This document shows positions 63,525-64,000 of a stretch of DNA of 64,000 nucleotides, one piece after another. The translations under genes were made by a program, and so were the position numbers. The stretch comes from Lagopus muta (lineage: Eukaryota; Chordata; Aves; Galliformes; Phasianidae): positions 3,825,505 through 3,889,504 of the forward strand of contig NC_064434.1 of NCBI RefSeq assembly GCF_023343835.1, given 5' to 3'. The notes beneath the pieces were generated by a model, which worked only from the letters and a program-made list of their open reading frames with translations, had not been told where the DNA came from and searched no databases. Each line of letters opens with the position of its first letter. Positions within the stretch are counted from its first letter, which is position 1.

Positions 63525-64000
63525 GGGAGTGTGAGCAGAGAGGAGGGCTGTGGGGAGGGCCTGCTGCTCACCACACCTCTCTTGGCTCACTGCACTGCGT
63601 CTGCTGGCGCCTCCGCCCAACGCTTGGGTCTGCTGGTAGCACTGCCCCCCCAGCCCTGCTATCTATACCATATTCAAAAGAAAACCATTGACTTTGATAA
63701 AAGGCCAGAGAATGGGTAGAATGGATCTGCTGGGGCAGAGGAACCTGATGGAAATCAAGATCACTATCACAGGGATTCAGGTGTTTCTCAATATTTGGCA
63801 GAGATGTAAATCCATGCAATAGGACTGAACAGTGGCTATGATGCAGCAATAACTCTCTCATTGCGGTCTAGACCCATGGATCCAGACATGAGAGGGAACC
63901 TGGTGTGAGCAGCCTTGGCTTGGGGCAAATCTGGGATCTGTGTCCCCTTCCTCACCATCTCAGGAAACACAAGAGCAAAGCCCTTGGCATTGTCTTGGAA
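63525..64000. other. Upstream flank of the ovodefensin gene
   Basis: About 475 bases to the right edge. No exon, repeat or full palindromic estrogen-response element was noticed. It presumably holds the upstream control region of the ovodefensin gene. Confidence 0.5.

Overview
This is vertebrate nuclear DNA, almost certainly from a galliform bird. The window is strewn with about fifty CR1 LINE fragments, the dominant avian retroposon, and it holds spliced vertebrate genes. The last gene encodes an ovodefensin whose mature peptide mixes residues of chicken gallin and turkey meleagrin. I cannot name the species. The gene order TDH - MTMR9 matches the block on human 8p23.1, next to which birds carry their beta-defensin cluster. 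All three genes lie on the minus strand.

Layout. (1) About 1-6.3 kb: the 5' half of TDH (mitochondrial L-threonine 3-dehydrogenase), five coding exons giving residues 1-207; the remaining exons lie beyond the left edge. Its probable CpG-island promoter is at about 6.2-6.56 kb and carries three CRE/ATF-type sites. (2) About 7-27 kb: intergenic DNA with many short CR1 copies and one unusually long CR1 (about 21.2-22.5 kb) that keeps ORF1 and endonuclease remnants. No other gene could be supported. (3) 27.06-51.5 kb: the complete MTMR9 gene, ten coding exons with consistent splice sites and phases and a predicted protein of 640 residues. The pseudophosphatase loop is inactive, as the family predicts. 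The last exon carries an in-frame 270-bp minisatellite of 30 nine-base units. It adds 90 residues of Asp-Lys-Val / Asp-Glu-Val triplets just before the normal C-terminus. Introns 3 and 7 carry RT-bearing CR1 elements in antisense. (4) 51.2-51.75 kb: CpG-rich MTMR9 promoter. (5) 51.8-62.9 kb: intergenic DNA with CR1 copies and three G-rich pentanucleotide arrays (56.9, 59.7 and 61.0 kb). (6) 62.96-63.52 kb: a compact two-exon ovodefensin gene with TATA box and poly(A) signal, encoding a 63-residue precursor.

TDH works in mitochondrial threonine catabolism, MTMR9 is a non-catalytic partner of phosphoinositide 3-phosphatases, and the ovodefensin is a secreted egg-white/oviduct antimicrobial peptide. 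They share synteny rather than a pathway. The most notable items are the MTMR9 C-terminal repeat extension, the ovodefensin gene, the CRE-rich TDH promoter, and the long CR1 that keeps pieces of both ORFs.
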